A stretch of DNA of 64,000 nucleotides, from assembly GCA_004194705.1 (NCBI GenBank), contig SADC01001313.1, positions 1 to 64,000 of the forward strand. Direction: 5' to 3'. A program made the position numbers and the translations under genes. Origin of the DNA: Ditylenchus dipsaci. Its lineage: Eukaryota; Nematoda; Chromadorea; Rhabditida; Anguinidae. Of the stretch, positions 11,821 through 23,451 are shown one piece after another. The notes beneath the pieces were generated by a model. The model searched no databases. It was not told where the DNA came from and saw only the letters and a program-made list of their open reading frames with translations. Position 1 is the first letter of the stretch, and each line of letters opens with the position of its first letter.

Positions 11821-12247
11821 CAGGGTGCGGCAAAAGAAGCGGACACTTTTAAATAATATTTTGTTTCTATTTTATTTTTTAATTTAAATTTCTGCAAATT
11901 GTTTTTTTTCGCTGATTAGCTTGTTAGGAAGTTTTGTTGAATTTCGATTAAGTTCGGTGTAACAAGGATGGACAGTTGAAGCCCTAGGTCATAAGGTCAG
12001 CTTCAAGTGCGAGCATACGCATATTGGAAGCAACCACTTAGTGAGTTAGCCCTGTGCAGCGAGCCTTGTTTCTCTCATGCTAGGAGAGCTAGACCTAGGG
12101 TTACGGCAGAATGAAAATACTCGAAACCGGCCTCACAACCGTTGTTTCAAACATCCTAGATTACACAAAAAATCTGTATTTCAGACAGTGCGCGGAAGCC
12201 CTTGACTAAAATTTTTCGAAAGTGTCCGCGTGTTTTGCCGCACCCTG
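11821..12247. mobile_element. 427-bp TA-flanked element, CAGGGTGCGGCAAAA ends
   Basis: Inverted ends CAGGGTGCGGCAAAA followed by GCGGACACTTT on both sides, flanked by TA (11,819-11,820; 12,248-12,249). Copy 1 (around 8,447-8,460, GCTTACATGTGCTTTAG) lacks the element and has a single TA. This end sequence is typical of Tc1/mariner-type elements. No transposase remains. Confidence 0.85.
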
Positions 12248-12429
12248 TACATGTGCTTTAGTGACGAATTCTCACTTTTTGACAATTTCGTATTGGCAGT
12301 TTGAACACAAGTGTTTTTAATAAAAAAACATATTTTAGCCAATCTGTTGGACTATATACCTTAGGATGGATATCTTCAAAACACTCAAGGAAGCAGTTTT
12401 AATCCATCTGGGAATCAGACAGGTTAGTT

Positions 12430-13755
12430 TCAAATTAGAAACATAAGATATTTTTTGTAAACACTTAAAGCTAGGGAAACGGGATGAAAACTGCATTAAA
12501 CATATAAGTTAAATTTGTGTACATTTTTTTGGAAATAGATTATCGTTATGCCGAGATTTAGAATATTTTAAAGAATGTTTCAAGAAGTTTGACGGTTTGA
12601 AAAAATGGCCATAACTTTTTTATAATCCTTTTCGAAATTCTATTTTCACAGATCGATTTTTTTTTTCGCCGACTATATTCTTTTTGGTATATAATGACAC
12701 AAACACGATTTTTGCTTGGTCCTCCCTGTGCTTTGGGTCCTGGTCTTGAGATGGTTTCTGAGAGAGTAAGGCTGAAACCGCAGGGGGGGACTAAGCGAAA
12801 GTCGTGACTTTGACATTATACACCGAACAAATATTGTCAGCGAGAAAAATCGATTGTCGAAACAGAAAAAAACCCTATAAAACCCACTTAAAAAACGCCG
12901 AATTTCTTAAAGCATCCTGTATTTTCTCATTTTCACTCAACTTTCACTCACTTTTTTTAACCAATTTGTGTTAATTTAGATTTGCCAAGAATTGATTTTG
13001 AAGGACCTACGCAGTGGTTTTATTGTGAAAGCAGCATATATACTAACGTAATTTTTATACTTCAGATAAAGCTTTTTTAAGCCCATCATGACCTTGTTCT
13101 TATCATTGGTGGTCGAAATAAGAATTTTTCCAACCCTTTTTAAGCTAAATTGCGACTTGAAATGGAAAATAAAAAATTGAAATACAATAAAAACAGTAAT
13201 AAAAAAATTGTTTCAAACATTTTCCGTACTAAATTTAAACTTTTCAAAAAAATCTGTTTACTAAAGATTGACCGATTGCCTTTGTCCTCCAAGTTAAAAA
13301 ATCGTGCATTAAGGTATCCTACCCCGTTTTGGTAACTGGAAATTGGCAAAAAGAGTCTCTATAAGAGGCTTACTCGGAATCATGCCTAAGGTAAGTGAGC
13401 GCGTGGATATCTAACCCATCAAGCCCCTCCGCCCCCCCCCCCCCCCCCCCGAAGAGGCACAGAGGACTTGGTGGCTTGCGGTTGAGGAATTCACCGTTGA
13501 CTAATTCACCGTCGCCCCTACTGTTTTGACTTTTTAGACTTTAGGTACCGGAAAATCTCAAAATCGACCCTGATAGTTTCTGACCTTTTGTCGGTTGATA
13601 ACTAGGTATCTTTCTATGGGGATCAATAAAGTACATCGCCACAATTATTTCCTCATGCCTTCCGCAGAATTATTGATTCGAAAAAATCTGTGGTCATGAA
13701 CAGTATTCTTTTCAATAAAATATGTGGGCAGAAAAAAGTATTTACTACCTAACCT
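12430..13755. other. No gene recognised
   Basis: AT-rich, low-information sequence; the open frames at 13,140-13,349 on both strands are A/T-run artefacts. A C-run at 13,431-13,450 ends a fragment of the GC-hairpin repeat also seen at 41,573 and 45,716. Confidence 0.35.
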
Positions 13756-14288
13756 CAGCCCCCGTAGTAATAATCAAAGGATAAAATCCGTGGATAGAGA
13801 TAAAATCCGCGGATAGAAATATCGCGAATTTTTATCCGTAGTAATAATCACGGATAAAGATATCCGCAGATACGGATAAAATCCGCCGATTTATCTGCAA
13901 CTACGGATAAATTGACCGATTTATCCGCGGATAATATCTGCGGATATATTTTCTTGTAATTTTACACTTTTGTCTTAAAAACTATTTTGTATCCTTTGTT
14001 CTACAAAGCATATTTTTTCTTTTTTTAATTACAATATTTGTCTTCGCTAACCTTTTTGTTATTATCTGCAAAGTTCATTAAAAGTCACAATGCAGAAACA
14101 GCACAAAGAAATTTTATATTTTTGATTGGAAACATAAAGGAATTCTGAGCTGACTTTTATGCATTTGCTCCTTTTCAAAATATTATAATTCAAAATTAGC
14201 ATTTTTTAACTTTTTGTATAGTTTCGTTTTTGATCATCTGTTGATTTTTAGATTTTTTAGGAAATTTGTTACGATAATCATTTTGCTA

Positions 14289-14530
14289 TGTTCACTGAGG
14301 CTTTAACTAAGCAACTTGTCGAGCTTGTTAATCATAACAGCTTTGACTTGTTTCCAACATCTAAAACAAAAGATGCTATGAAAAGCAAGACGAAGCCTGG
14401 GCACGTGTGCTAGACACATTAAAACCAAGAAAATCCGCTCGAAAAGAAGACTTTGGCTCGAATAAAAAAACAAGTGGAAGAACTGCAAATCCTCTGCTAA
14501 AGAGGCTGTTCAATCGGAAAGCGGTAGGTA
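14289..14530 (+). pseudogene. Harbinger Myb/SANT-like accessory protein
   Basis: Starts MFTEALTKQLVELVNHNSF, which fits the first helix of the Myb/SANT-like protein that helps Harbinger transposase enter the nucleus and bind DNA. A second frame carries DEAWARVLDTLKPRKSARK and a third ARIKKQVEELQ. At least two frame changes break it. The identification rests on position, helix pattern and the partner transposase. Confidence 0.5.
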
Positions 14531-16211
14531 CCTTTTTTTTAATTTAAAGATCATAGTATTAGTTTTAAGTAGAGTTTTTAGTCAGTTTTTAGTTTTAGCA
14601 TTATTTTTTAACTTGAAAAGTTTTTATTCGTGTCATGTCTAAATCTAGAATTGTCGTGGACATAGTTTATAAAAATATTTTTGAGGTTTTTTTTAATGAA
14701 CTTAGTGTGCTAGTCAAGTCGAAAAATTCAAAATTTCTAGTTAACTATTTTGGGATAAAAGTGTCCTTTGCCCGTTATAAATTAAATATTGACTTTTTTG
14801 GTGCAAAAAAAGATTTTCGGTGCAAATTCACTTTTTTGTCGCAAATTTCGATCTTGCGTTTTTTTTTATTTTTTAAATTTTTTTTAAAGCGATGAGATCA
14901 TCCAGTAGCCTTGTGATTTTCGATTCTGATGAGATATTATTTGTTGCAACATCGCTTTTAAAGTATTACAAAAACATAAAAGTAAGAATAAAATCATTTT
15001 TTCTGACTTACTTCATACTTTTACTATTTGTAGTACTTTTTAAAGTGATGTAGCAATAAATAATATATCTTCAGAAACAAGAATCACTGAGCTACCGGAT
15101 GATGTTATCACTTTTTAAAAAAGGTTAAAAATTTAAAAAAAAATCAAAAATTTGCGCTGAATAACAAGTGAATTTGCACCAAAAAGATCCTTTTTGCACC
15201 AAAAAATCAATATCCATACAAATTATGAAAATAACACTCCATTTAAAATCTGTGGTCCTAATAGAAAATTATTTTTGTTAAAAGAAGCTGCAAAAACAGG
15301 TGGTGGTTCGCCAAAAAATTCTGCAAGTTCGGCCATTAGTATGATAAAGACATGTTCAGTGACCGCCCGTCTTTTCATGGTGTGCCGTCAGGGCAAGAGA
15401 CTTCTTTGTTTCAAAATAAAAAAGAAGTTTGCAACTTTTCTAAGTTTCAAGCTTACTTATATAATTTAAGGACGTGAAAAATGCTTTAAGCAGAACTACA
15501 AGTGCTGTTTCAAATGCTTCAACCATTAAGACAAGTGTAGTGTTACTGGACAAGTAGTGTTACTTTAAATAGAAGAGCTAAGAGTCAAAGTGTGAAAAAC
15601 GGAAACTACTTCAAAAAAAGTTAGTCTGAAACAAAGCGTTGCTCAGCTACAGCACGACGTTCTGAAACAGGAGCTGAATAATTCTAAGAAAATGGATGGT
15701 ATTTTGGATAGACCTAAGGAATTTTTTATACTCGGAGTTCAGTTCTTTCAAAAAAATTCAGGAGACAGATGAATATATATTTTCCTCAAGTTTGCTTATT
15801 AAATATCTCTTTTTAAAAATTTTATGCTTTTTTTCTAACTTTTTTTAAGACAACTGATTTTTTCGTATGTACTTATCTTTTTTTCAATTTACTAAAACAG
15901 TTTTTGTTAAAAAAGTTATTTAAAATTATTTTTTCGAACTAAATAAAACATTGTATTTTTACATTCGACAAAAAGTCTTATGCATATCTGAGTTTTAGAA
16001 TAAGCAGAATTGTAGCTAAAAATCGAAAAAAATTCAAAGAGCAAAATTTATGCAAAAATGTTCGCAAAATTTATGCGAAAAACTGTTTTTAGATAAATGA
16101 GCTTTTATAAAATTAATAATTATCTTAAGCTTTAAAAATTGCAATTTAAATTAAATCAATTAATCATGGATAGCATTTTTTCCTAGCCCTAGAATAATCG
16201 AAATTAGCCGC

Positions 16212-16455
16212 CATTTAACTTTTCAACCATGTGTAGCCCAGAAGCTCAGCTTTCTAACAAAATCTCAACTAAGCAAATGAGGTTTTAATATATTGAAAGT
16301 ATCAAGCTTTGAATAGACCGATTTTTCCGAAAATTTGCCCTACTCAAAGATTTTTTTCTTTTAAGTTTTTAAAAACTCATTTGCTCAGTCAATATTTAGA
16401 TATTGGAAAGCTGAGATTCCGGGCTACACAATGGTTGAAAAAGTTAAAAAATTGA
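16212..16455. repeat. Inverted repeat inside the Harbinger element
   Basis: TTTTCAACCATGTGTAGCCC is mirrored by GGGCTACACAATGGTTGAAAA, with GAAGCTCAGCTTTC-type inner arms. Possibly a nested foldback insertion. A related arm (AAGGCTACATGATGG) is seen near 59,460. Confidence 0.6.
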
Positions 16456-16599
16456 TACACAAAACACAGAGAAAAAAAATTAGGGCCAGAAAGAAGTATT
16501 TCCGCGGCTATTTTCGAGTATTCTAGGGCCAAAAATATTATTATATAATAAATTTAATGTCGTGCAAAGAAATTTAATCTAAAACATTATGATATAAAA

Positions 16600-17486
16600 T
16601 TTCACCGGCACTCAGCTCGACCATTAGGAGACGCGATTAGGGTCATTAACCACGGCCTGGATCCATAACCAGAATCTCCCAAAATGTAACCACTTATTTG
16701 ACCTGTCTCAAAAGCATATCAAACACTACTTTGTCGCAATAAAGCTGTCATGAGTGCACCCAGGCCATTTAGCAACAATGTTATATAGCGACTTTCGCTG
16801 TCAATTATTCCTTGGACATTAATGCTGTGATAGTTTTTTACGGTTTACGTAATCTCTTTCAATAGCATTAGGAGGAGCATAAATGCGAATGTGTGTCCCA
16901 TCAACTAATCCAATAACATTCGGAAAACCAGCCATTGCATAAAAGTTTTTTGAAACACTTCTTTTTTCTACAAAAAGCTCTTGTAATTTTTTATTAGTCG
17001 GGCCTTTTTTTAAAATTTTAAGCCTTAGACCTCTTTTCACTTTAGAAAAAAAATTTAAAAAATTTTAAAAAAATTACATCTGTATTTTGCGGGAAATATA
17101 TAAATTGTCAAGATTTGGCAGATAAAGCCTGCGTAACTTGCACCACACATGTAGAGACACTTTTTTGACTAAGCCCTAATAAATCAGCAGTGTGCAATTG
17201 AAAGGTATTAGATGACATATACAAAAGAGCCACCATGACCTTAATTTTAGGATCAATCGCCCCCGCGGTTTGTAGTAGACTTAATATCATTCTCAATTAG
17301 ACTAGTAATATACTTAAAAAATTTACGCGTAAAAATTTGAATTAAAATACAAAGCAACCTGAATTCCGTAGCGGTCAAATCTAAACCTCTTCTTAACTCA
17401 TTATCAGACATAGTATCTAAAGAGTCGCTACGCTCCTTATAACTTTTCTCTTTTCTTGAATTAGTAAAGTCCATGAAACGAGCCAT
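16600..17486 (-). pseudogene. PIF/Harbinger (HARBI1-type) transposase
   Basis: DDE transposase of the DDE_Tnp_4 family. Minus-strand pieces in order: RGLDLTATEFRLLC (17,300-17,400), LHTADLLGLSQKSVSTCVVQV helix-turn-helix region (17,120-17,200), [20 protein letters not shown] (first catalytic D) and RDYVNRKK (16,830-16,930), then YHSINVQGI, a WPGCTHDSF-like second D stretch and GDSGYGSRPWL near 16,660. At least three frame changes and internal stops separate them, and a short intron may lie near 17,050-17,100. Nested in Harbinger termini, which settles its role. Confidence 0.8.
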
Positions 17487-18052
17487 AGCTAGTTCTTCTA
17501 AAGCAATATAAGAAAATCTAAACTATATAAAAAAAATTATCAGAAAAATATAAGAAGAAAAAAAGAAACTTGATAATAATAAAATTGTGATAAAAAGCAA
17601 ACTTTTGCTAAAGTGATTCTGTTTACATTTAAACATCTGTTTGATAATTCTTTGTTTCTTTACAGCTCTTTGTAAAATTTGGGCATGAAAAATCTTTATT
17701 TAAAAAATTGAAAAAAAATTATCCGCGGATTTATCCTGCCCCGACCAGGCTAAGGATAAAATCCGCGGATACGGATATTTATCCGCGGATTTTTGATTAT
17801 TACTACGGACTTTATCCACGGATATTTATCCGTATCGCAGATGAATATCCGCGGATATTTTTATTATTACTACCGATTATCCGTATCTGCAGATTTTATC
17901 CACGGATACGGATTAATCCGCGGATATTTTGATTATTACTACGGGGGCAGATATCCTAGGCCAGAAAAAAATTTTTTTTTGGCTTAAAATAGAACCTTGT
18001 GATCGTGTTTTTCAGTTGTTGAGGAGAGTTTGGACTCATTAGATAGTCAATA

Positions 18053-18241
18053 CAGTCAAACCTCTATATTGGATCCCGCAAGGGACCGGCCCTGCCCGGA
18101 TGCAATATAGAGGTAGGTGCAATATAGAGGGTTAATAATAGGTAATAATACATTTTCCAGCCAGTTCAGCCAAAACAAATAAAGCGGATGCAGCATAGAG
18201 GTGGATGCAATTTAGCGAGTTGCTATATAGAGGTTGGACTC
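18053..18241. mobile_element. TA-flanked MITE, CAGTCAAACCTCTATATTGG ends
   Basis: The left end CAGTCAAACCTCTATATTG after TA (18,051-18,052) is mirrored by CTATATAGAGGTTGGACTC before TA. The interior has several GATGCAATATAGAGG units. Pogo/jerky-like ends; no coding capacity. Confidence 0.7.
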
Positions 18242-18374
18242 TATATGACTTTGAATTAATTTTGGTGACAATTCCCAGAAAAAGTTAGGATAAAATGGTT
18301 TTTTTACTGATAAATAAGGCGCTAAATAAAAAACATATTAAAATAAAGAACAAATCATAATTCTGTGTAAAAGG

Positions 18375-18695
18375 CCATGGTCGTCACCGATGGGAATATT
18401 TTGAAAGGCGGATACCAGTGAAATTCAAACAAGAATGAACTTACTCAATTCGATGAAATTGGAGGAAAATATTGTATCCAATCGGAGTCAAATCGATGAC
18501 AGAGTTTCACAGCACTGTAACGCTCCACCTCTGGGCCACTCACACTGTAAGGTATCTAAACTGTTTTTTTTTGTTATATATTGCTAGAGAAGTACTCAAC
18601 TAAAATTTATTTCAAAATAATTCTTTTTAAATTCGCCTGATACCTTCCCTCCAAAGTATTCCTATCGGCGGTGAGCATGCCTCTTTAAATGCATA
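18375..18695. repeat. Foldback element with tRNA-like core
   Basis: The end AAAGGCCATGGTCGTCACCG is mirrored by CGGTGAGCATGCCTCTTT, then GGCG(G/A)ATACCAG arms. At 18,495-18,560, minus strand, TGGCCCAGAGGTGGAGCGTT (A box) and GATTTGACTCCGATTGG (weak B box) form a tRNA-like unit. It lies just before exon 18,703. Confidence 0.55.
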
Positions 18696-18702
18696 TTTTC
18701 AG

Positions 18703-20057
18703 AAAAGGAAGCCAAATGTCAAGAAGACATCCGAACAAAAGCTTCTCCACAATACCAAGCTATGAGATCTTTGAATAATGCCTCTGTCAACAAAACTAAA
18801 CTGGGCAAAAAAATGCTTGAGAAATTTTGTGAATCACTTCTAGAAGTAAGTTTTATTAACACGGGAACGGCTGTACGTCCTGATGGTATGTCTTGTGCAG
18901 AATTTACGCTGAGCACGATAGTGAAAAAAAAAAGTTGAAAAAAAGTAACTCTACGGTGGTCAGTGGCCTTTGTGAACCATCAATGTCACGATTTTTGCCT
19001 ATGCCAATTCAAAGAGGTAAAACATGCCAGTGTTTTAATATATTCATTATATTTCATGGGCAAAAAAAGCGCAGATTGCGAGCTTTCAAATGACATATCG
19101 TTGAGGTATTTACGACAATTGAATGAAAAGCTTTACCTTGAAGGAATAATTGTTTTTATTTTCAAAAACGTTGTTCATACAAAAATATGTACAAAAAAGT
19201 GTGGAAACGCCGTTTTTTAGTTAATGAATATTTGCTAAGCACTCGAAAGCCTGGTTGCAGATTACTTTAAAGCACTATATGGTGCAGTTTTTCTTGCTCT
19301 GTCGAATAGAACCAACCATTAACTAAAAAACGCGTTTCCACACTTTTTTGTACATATTTTTGTATGAACAACGTTTTTGAAAATAAAAACAATTATTTCT
19401 TCAAGGTAAAGCTTTTCATTCAGTTGTCGTAAATACCTCAACGATATGTCATTGAAAGCTCGCAATCTGCGCTTCCTTTTGCCCATGAAATATAATGAAT
19501 ATATTAAAACACTGGCATGTTTTACCTCTTTGAAGTGGCATAGGCAAAAATCGTGACATTGATGGTTCACAAAGGCCACTGACCACCGTAGAGTTACTTT
19601 TTTCAACTTTTTTTCACTATCGTGCTCAGCGTAAAATTCTGCACAAGGACATACCATCAGGACGTACAGCCGTTCCCGTGTTAAATAGAAAACTCTCACA
19701 AATTTCTCAAAAAATTCAATTTTAATGTATTTAGGATAATCAAAAGCTCATGAACGAGAGAAGTCAAAATAGATATCAAATTTCTTACCTCAATTCTCAG
19801 CTTGAAGAGTATAAAAACAAAATCCTCCAGCTTGAAAATGATAAGAGATTAACAACCTCAAGTTTCACCTCAACGAGTTTCACAAATATGTGGCGGACCT
19901 CAGAGTGGATCTTTATAACAGTGAAATTCGAATAACAGCCCTCACTGCTGAACATAAATCGCAGAGTCAGCGTCTGACTGGACACATGGAGTGGGAAAAA
20001 TGGCTTCAGTGGAGAGTGGAGAGCATCTTTCAGCAACCTGAATTCTCAAGCGACTAA
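18703..20057 (+). CDS. Taxilin-like coiled-coil protein, copy 2
   Basis: The first exon (18,703-18,845, after TTTTCAG, before GTAAGT) encodes an acidic helix with NKTKLGKKMLEKFCESLLE. The second (19,735-20,057, after TTTAG) continues in phase with DNQKLMNERSQNRYQISYLN and SQLEEYKNKILQLEN, breaks frame at an AAGAG run near 19,852, and continues with LKFHLNEFHKYVADLRVDLY and a tryptophan-rich end to TAA at 20,055-20,057. Long charged heptads and the L-E-K-x-C signature point to the taxilin family (coiled coils binding syntaxins), but the match is short. The intron between the exons has taken in an 821-bp TTAA foldback. Earlier exons may start near 12,345. Confidence 0.5.
18860..19680. mobile_element. 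TTAA-flanked 821-bp foldback in an intron
   Basis: Arms of about 365 bases are almost perfect complements (CACGGGAACGGCTGTACGTC ... mirror) around a 95-base centre. TTAA flanks both ends (18,856-18,859; 19,681-19,684). Both arms carry the same open frame (FVNHQCHDFCLCQFKEVKH...), which is probably chance. piggyBac-like target choice, no transposase. Confidence 0.75.
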
Positions 20058-20269
20058 TATAAAAATATAGAAGAGAAACTAAAAAATATGTTTATTACGT
20101 AAACAAAAAACGCTTTTAAGAGTTCTGTTTCTCCTTACTTTTTCTCTCTTTTTTCCTCTTCAATAAATTCATATGTAAAAGCATTTGCGGTAATGCCTTC
20201 TTTAGCATAATTGATAATGAAGATGATAATAATTGTATATTTTGCTCGCTAAAAATGTGGGGAGGAGAA

Positions 20270-21425
20270 GAATGGGCCGTTTCAAATTGGGCCAATTCAA
20301 TTTGGGCCATTTTCAAATTGGGCCATTTCAAATTGCGCCATTTCGAATTGGGCCATTTTCCAATTGGGCCATTTTCAAATTGGTCCATGCAAATTAGGCC
20401 AATTTCAAAAGGCTGTAACTAAAAACACACCAAAATACTGATTTCCCGCAGTAAATTTATTATTTCCCGCAGTAAATTTGAATTTCAAACAAAATACTGA
20501 TTTCCTGCAGTAAATTACTGATTTCCCGCAGTAAATTTTGTATTTCCTGCAGTAAATTTTGCGGGAATTTGAATTTTCAGGTCAGAAAATACATTCAACT
20601 GGTCAGAATCCCACCCCAGAGTGGCCAGAAGCACCTGAAAGTTGGTTTTTTGGGGGTTTACTAAAGGGGAGTAAACTTTCTGCGAAAAATCGATTGAGCG
20701 GATCAAATTTCGGGTCCGATGGGCTCAATTGCTCAGGATTCCACCTTAACCATTCTCAACTATCTTAAACCAACCTAAGCACTGATTTAGGGTAGTTAGA
20801 TACTGGTCTGGAGCAGTTTGGGATGGTTTAGGGTGGTTTAAGATGATTGAGAATGGTTAAGGGTGGAATCCTGAGCGATTAAGCCCATCGGACCCGAAAT
20901 TTGACCCGCTCAATCGATTTTTCGCAAAAGTTTACCCCCCCTTTAGTAACCCCAAAAAACCAACTTTCAGGGACTTCTGGCCACTCTGGGGTGGGATTCT
21001 GACCAGTTGAAGGTATTTTCTGACCTGAAAATTCAAATTCCCGCAAAATTTACTGCAGGAAATACAAAATTTACTGCGGGAAATCAGTAATTTACTGCAG
21101 GAATCAGTATTTTGTTTGAAATTCAAATTTACTGCGGGAAATAATAAATTTACTGCGGGAAATCAGTATTTTGGTGTGTGAAATCAATTTTAGCCATTTC
21201 AAAATGGGCCACGCTTTTGAATCAAACAACAGTTAAAAAATTGCCAATAAGTTGGCGCAATTTGAATTGACCCAATTTGAAATTGACCCAATTTGCAGTG
21301 GCCCAATTTGAACTTGCCCCAATTTGAAATGGCGCAATTTGCATTGGCGCAATTTGAAATGGCCCAATTTAAAAATGGCCCAAATTGAATTTGCCCAATT
21401 TTAAATGGCCCATTTTTCTCCTCCC
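20270..21425. repeat. 1.15-kb palindrome with TTGGGCC and CCCGCAGTAAAT arrays
   Basis: The outer arms are arrays of GGGCCATTTCAAATT-type units; the inner arms contain repeated TTTCCCGCAGTAAATT; the core holds GGTTTAAGATGATTGAGAA and its complement. Left and right halves mirror each other around about 20,800. Short direct repeats within inverted arms suggest slippage-driven growth. No genes. Confidence 0.75.
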
Positions 21426-22287
21426 CGAATTTTTACAGCCATCTTGTAGAGCTGCTCAAGTCGCGTGAAATGAGCCCAAACACGCAAATGAGCATATACA
21501 ATACAGACCACTCCTGTCTATTTTAATAAAAGAGGTCATTTTTGGTAGTTGAAAAAAACTATTTCACTAAAAAGGTCATAACTCAAATTTTCAGCATAAA
21601 TCGGTGTTTGCATCTGAGAAAATATTGCTCGGCATTAAATTTAGAGTCGTTTGCTATATACATGTAAGGTAGAAAAAAGTCGAAAAAAACGGTGCCAAGT
21701 TCATATAAAAAACTTCAAAGTTACAGATTATGCCTCTTGAACTCTCAGTTCAAATTCACCTGAATGCACATCCAATTTTTTATCAGGAAGCTGATAATAT
21801 GAAAAATACAGAACAATAAAATTTGGGGACATTTTTGAGAAATCTGGCTTCATTTTTCAGAAATTGGGGACAAAATTAATTACCACCCATTTAAAATTGG
21901 CTGTAACTAATTTCACCCGCAAATCACTGATTTACCCCGCTAATTTTTTTTATCCCACCAAATTTGAATTTTGAGCAAAATACTTATTTACTAAAAAAAA
22001 AGTCTGTAAAAAAAACAGCGTGTAAAAAACAGCGTTTATTCAAGCATTCGCTGTACAAGAAACACTTAGCAAACAAATATATATATTCATCATAATTATT
22101 TAGATACTCGAAGCAGCTTCCGGTGCATTCATCCCCTCATTCGCCTTGTCGTTTCCCTGATTGAGCACTGCCTAAATTATACCAATATAACTGTATTCAG
22201 CCAAGCATGAAAATTTCACCATCTTTTTCTCGAAAAATCTCCCGCTTCTCCAATTGGCAAATTATCTGGGGCAATAATTTTTATTAC
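21426..22287. other. No gene recognised
   Basis: AT-rich sequence between the palindrome and the minus-strand membrane protein gene. I see no exon or transposon ends. Confidence 0.35.
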
Positions 22288-23128
22288 TCAATCAATGGAA
22301 GTTATTACTCTCTCAAGCTCAGGATTTTCGGCCTCGAATGCTGTTTGATTCTCGCTTCTTGTCTTCAGCAACTTCATCATCTCGCCCTCCACATGTGCAT
22401 CGATCAGCAAGTTCTGCAGAATAACTTAAATTTCAGATAATATAATTGGTCGAACTGACCTTTCCCTTGTTTTCTTCACTGCCAAATGATTGAAAACGGA
22501 CAAAATTAATAGCGCTCCCTGAGCTTGACCCTCTACTTTGTTGGATGAAGATATTGCTCGTTCTGCGCTTTGCTGAGCTTTTCCGCCTTCTTAGCGCGAT
22601 TGCGAACATGCCATTTAAAGACCAAAAAGCCAATAGTGAAATTGTTGAGAGAGCCATCCCGACAGCTAGCGCCTGAAAACAATATAAGAATTGTAGGCAC
22701 TTCCATAGAATACACAGCGATTTTGGGAGGGTCAGATTTGATGAGGGGGGGGGGGGGTGGTACTCTACACTAGCGCCAAATTGTAATTCTGATACATATA
22801 CCGTATTTACTCTAATAGTAGCCCCCCCTGATTCAAAATCGTGTTTTTGGCATTGTGTTTTAGACCCACTTTTTCAAAACTTGTCATAAGGCAAGTTACC
22901 ACGCATTTGATAGCTCATCTCACTGGCTACAAAATAGGTTTGGTAACTTGCATGAAAGCAGTCAAGAAATGGGTCAAAAAACGCGTATGCCACAAACACG
23001 ATTTTTGAACGAGGGGGGGCTACTATTAGAGTAAATCGGTATTTCACAGAACTTACAGTGTACATCAATGGCACGTATTTCCTGAAAAACGGACGGAGCA
23101 CAAGTGCCGAAGAGACGATGTTTTTCAT
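22288..23128 (-). CDS. Intact 136-residue single-span membrane protein
   Basis: Three exons on the minus strand join in phase without breaks: 23,057-23,128 (24 codons, MKNIVSSALVLRPFFRKY...), 22,460-22,672 (71 codons) and 22,288-22,413 (42 codons with TGA). Intron 1 (GTAAGT...TTTTCAG) has taken in a 239-bp MITE; intron 2 is 46 bases. One membrane span (about residues 24-50, ALAVGMALSTISLLAFWSLN) is followed by a strongly basic RRRKSSAKRR segment and a serine-rich then acidic tail. The short basic start, span and basic edge recall small mitochondrial or ER membrane subunits, but I do not recognise the family. The open frame across three exons argues that it works. Confidence 0.7.
22801..23039. 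mobile_element. TA-flanked MITE of the CCGTATTT family
   Basis: CCGTATTTACTCTAATAG and its mirror, flanked by TA (22,799-22,800; 23,040-23,041), inside intron 1 of the membrane protein gene. The inner arms (GATTCAAAATCGTGTTTTTGG) are shared with 46,493-46,730. Confidence 0.75.
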
Positions 23129-23254
23129 CTTAGCTGAAGTAACATGTTGAGAGATTGTGTATGTTTTTGAATATCAAAACTTATTTTAAAAGATTTTACG
23201 CATAAATAGAGACCATCGACACCATCAATACCGTGAAGCTTCTAAGAAGAGTCA

Positions 23255-23350
23255 CCCCCTATGAAAAGTGGAGCCTTTGTCCCCACTGGAAAACTTTTTT
23301 ATTCCCGGCAATTCAAAATGTTTTTTTCCACTGGGGACAAGGGCATTTTC
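23255..23350. repeat. Fragment of the AAGTGGAGCCTTTGTCCCC repeat
   Basis: An inverted pair around GGAAAACTTTTTTATTCCCGG. The same unit occurs at 41,450-41,565 in a larger repeat. Non-coding. Confidence 0.5.
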
Positions 23351-23451
23351 CAATAAAAAGTGACCTGTTGTTGTAAAAGAAGTAAAGTAAAATCTACTAA
23401 TAATACAAATGTAAAGATCATATTAACAGTTTATTCTACGAAAAAAACAAT

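Larger units (their letters stand above)
13759..17947. mobile_element. PIF/Harbinger DNA transposon
   Basis: Inverted ends CCCCCGTAGTAATAATCAAA and TTTGATTATTACTACGGGGG enclose 4.2 kb and are flanked by a 3-bp duplication CAG (13,756-13,758; 17,948-17,950). Sub-terminal arrays of GGATAAAATCCGCGGATA motifs lie inside both ends and may bind the transposition proteins. Inside are a minus-strand DDE transposase and a plus-strand Myb/SANT-like frame, the usual two Harbinger proteins. A CWG-type 3-bp target is known for animal Harbingers. Both genes are broken, so the copy is probably inactive. Confidence 0.85.
11480..20060 (+). repeat. Segmental duplication, copy 2 (expanded by insertions)
   Basis: Collinear with copy 1 from 11,480 onward, then stretched by a 427-bp TA element (11,821-12,247), a PIF/Harbinger element (13,759-17,947), a MITE (18,053-18,241), a tRNA-bearing foldback (18,375-18,695) and a TTAA foldback (18,860-19,680). 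The right limit is set only by the last recognisable exon. Confidence 0.55.

Noticed and set aside
18963..19699. Mirror-image open frames of 85 and 126 residues
   Set aside because: They lie on the two arms of a foldback transposon and are the same sequence read twice; no family motif.
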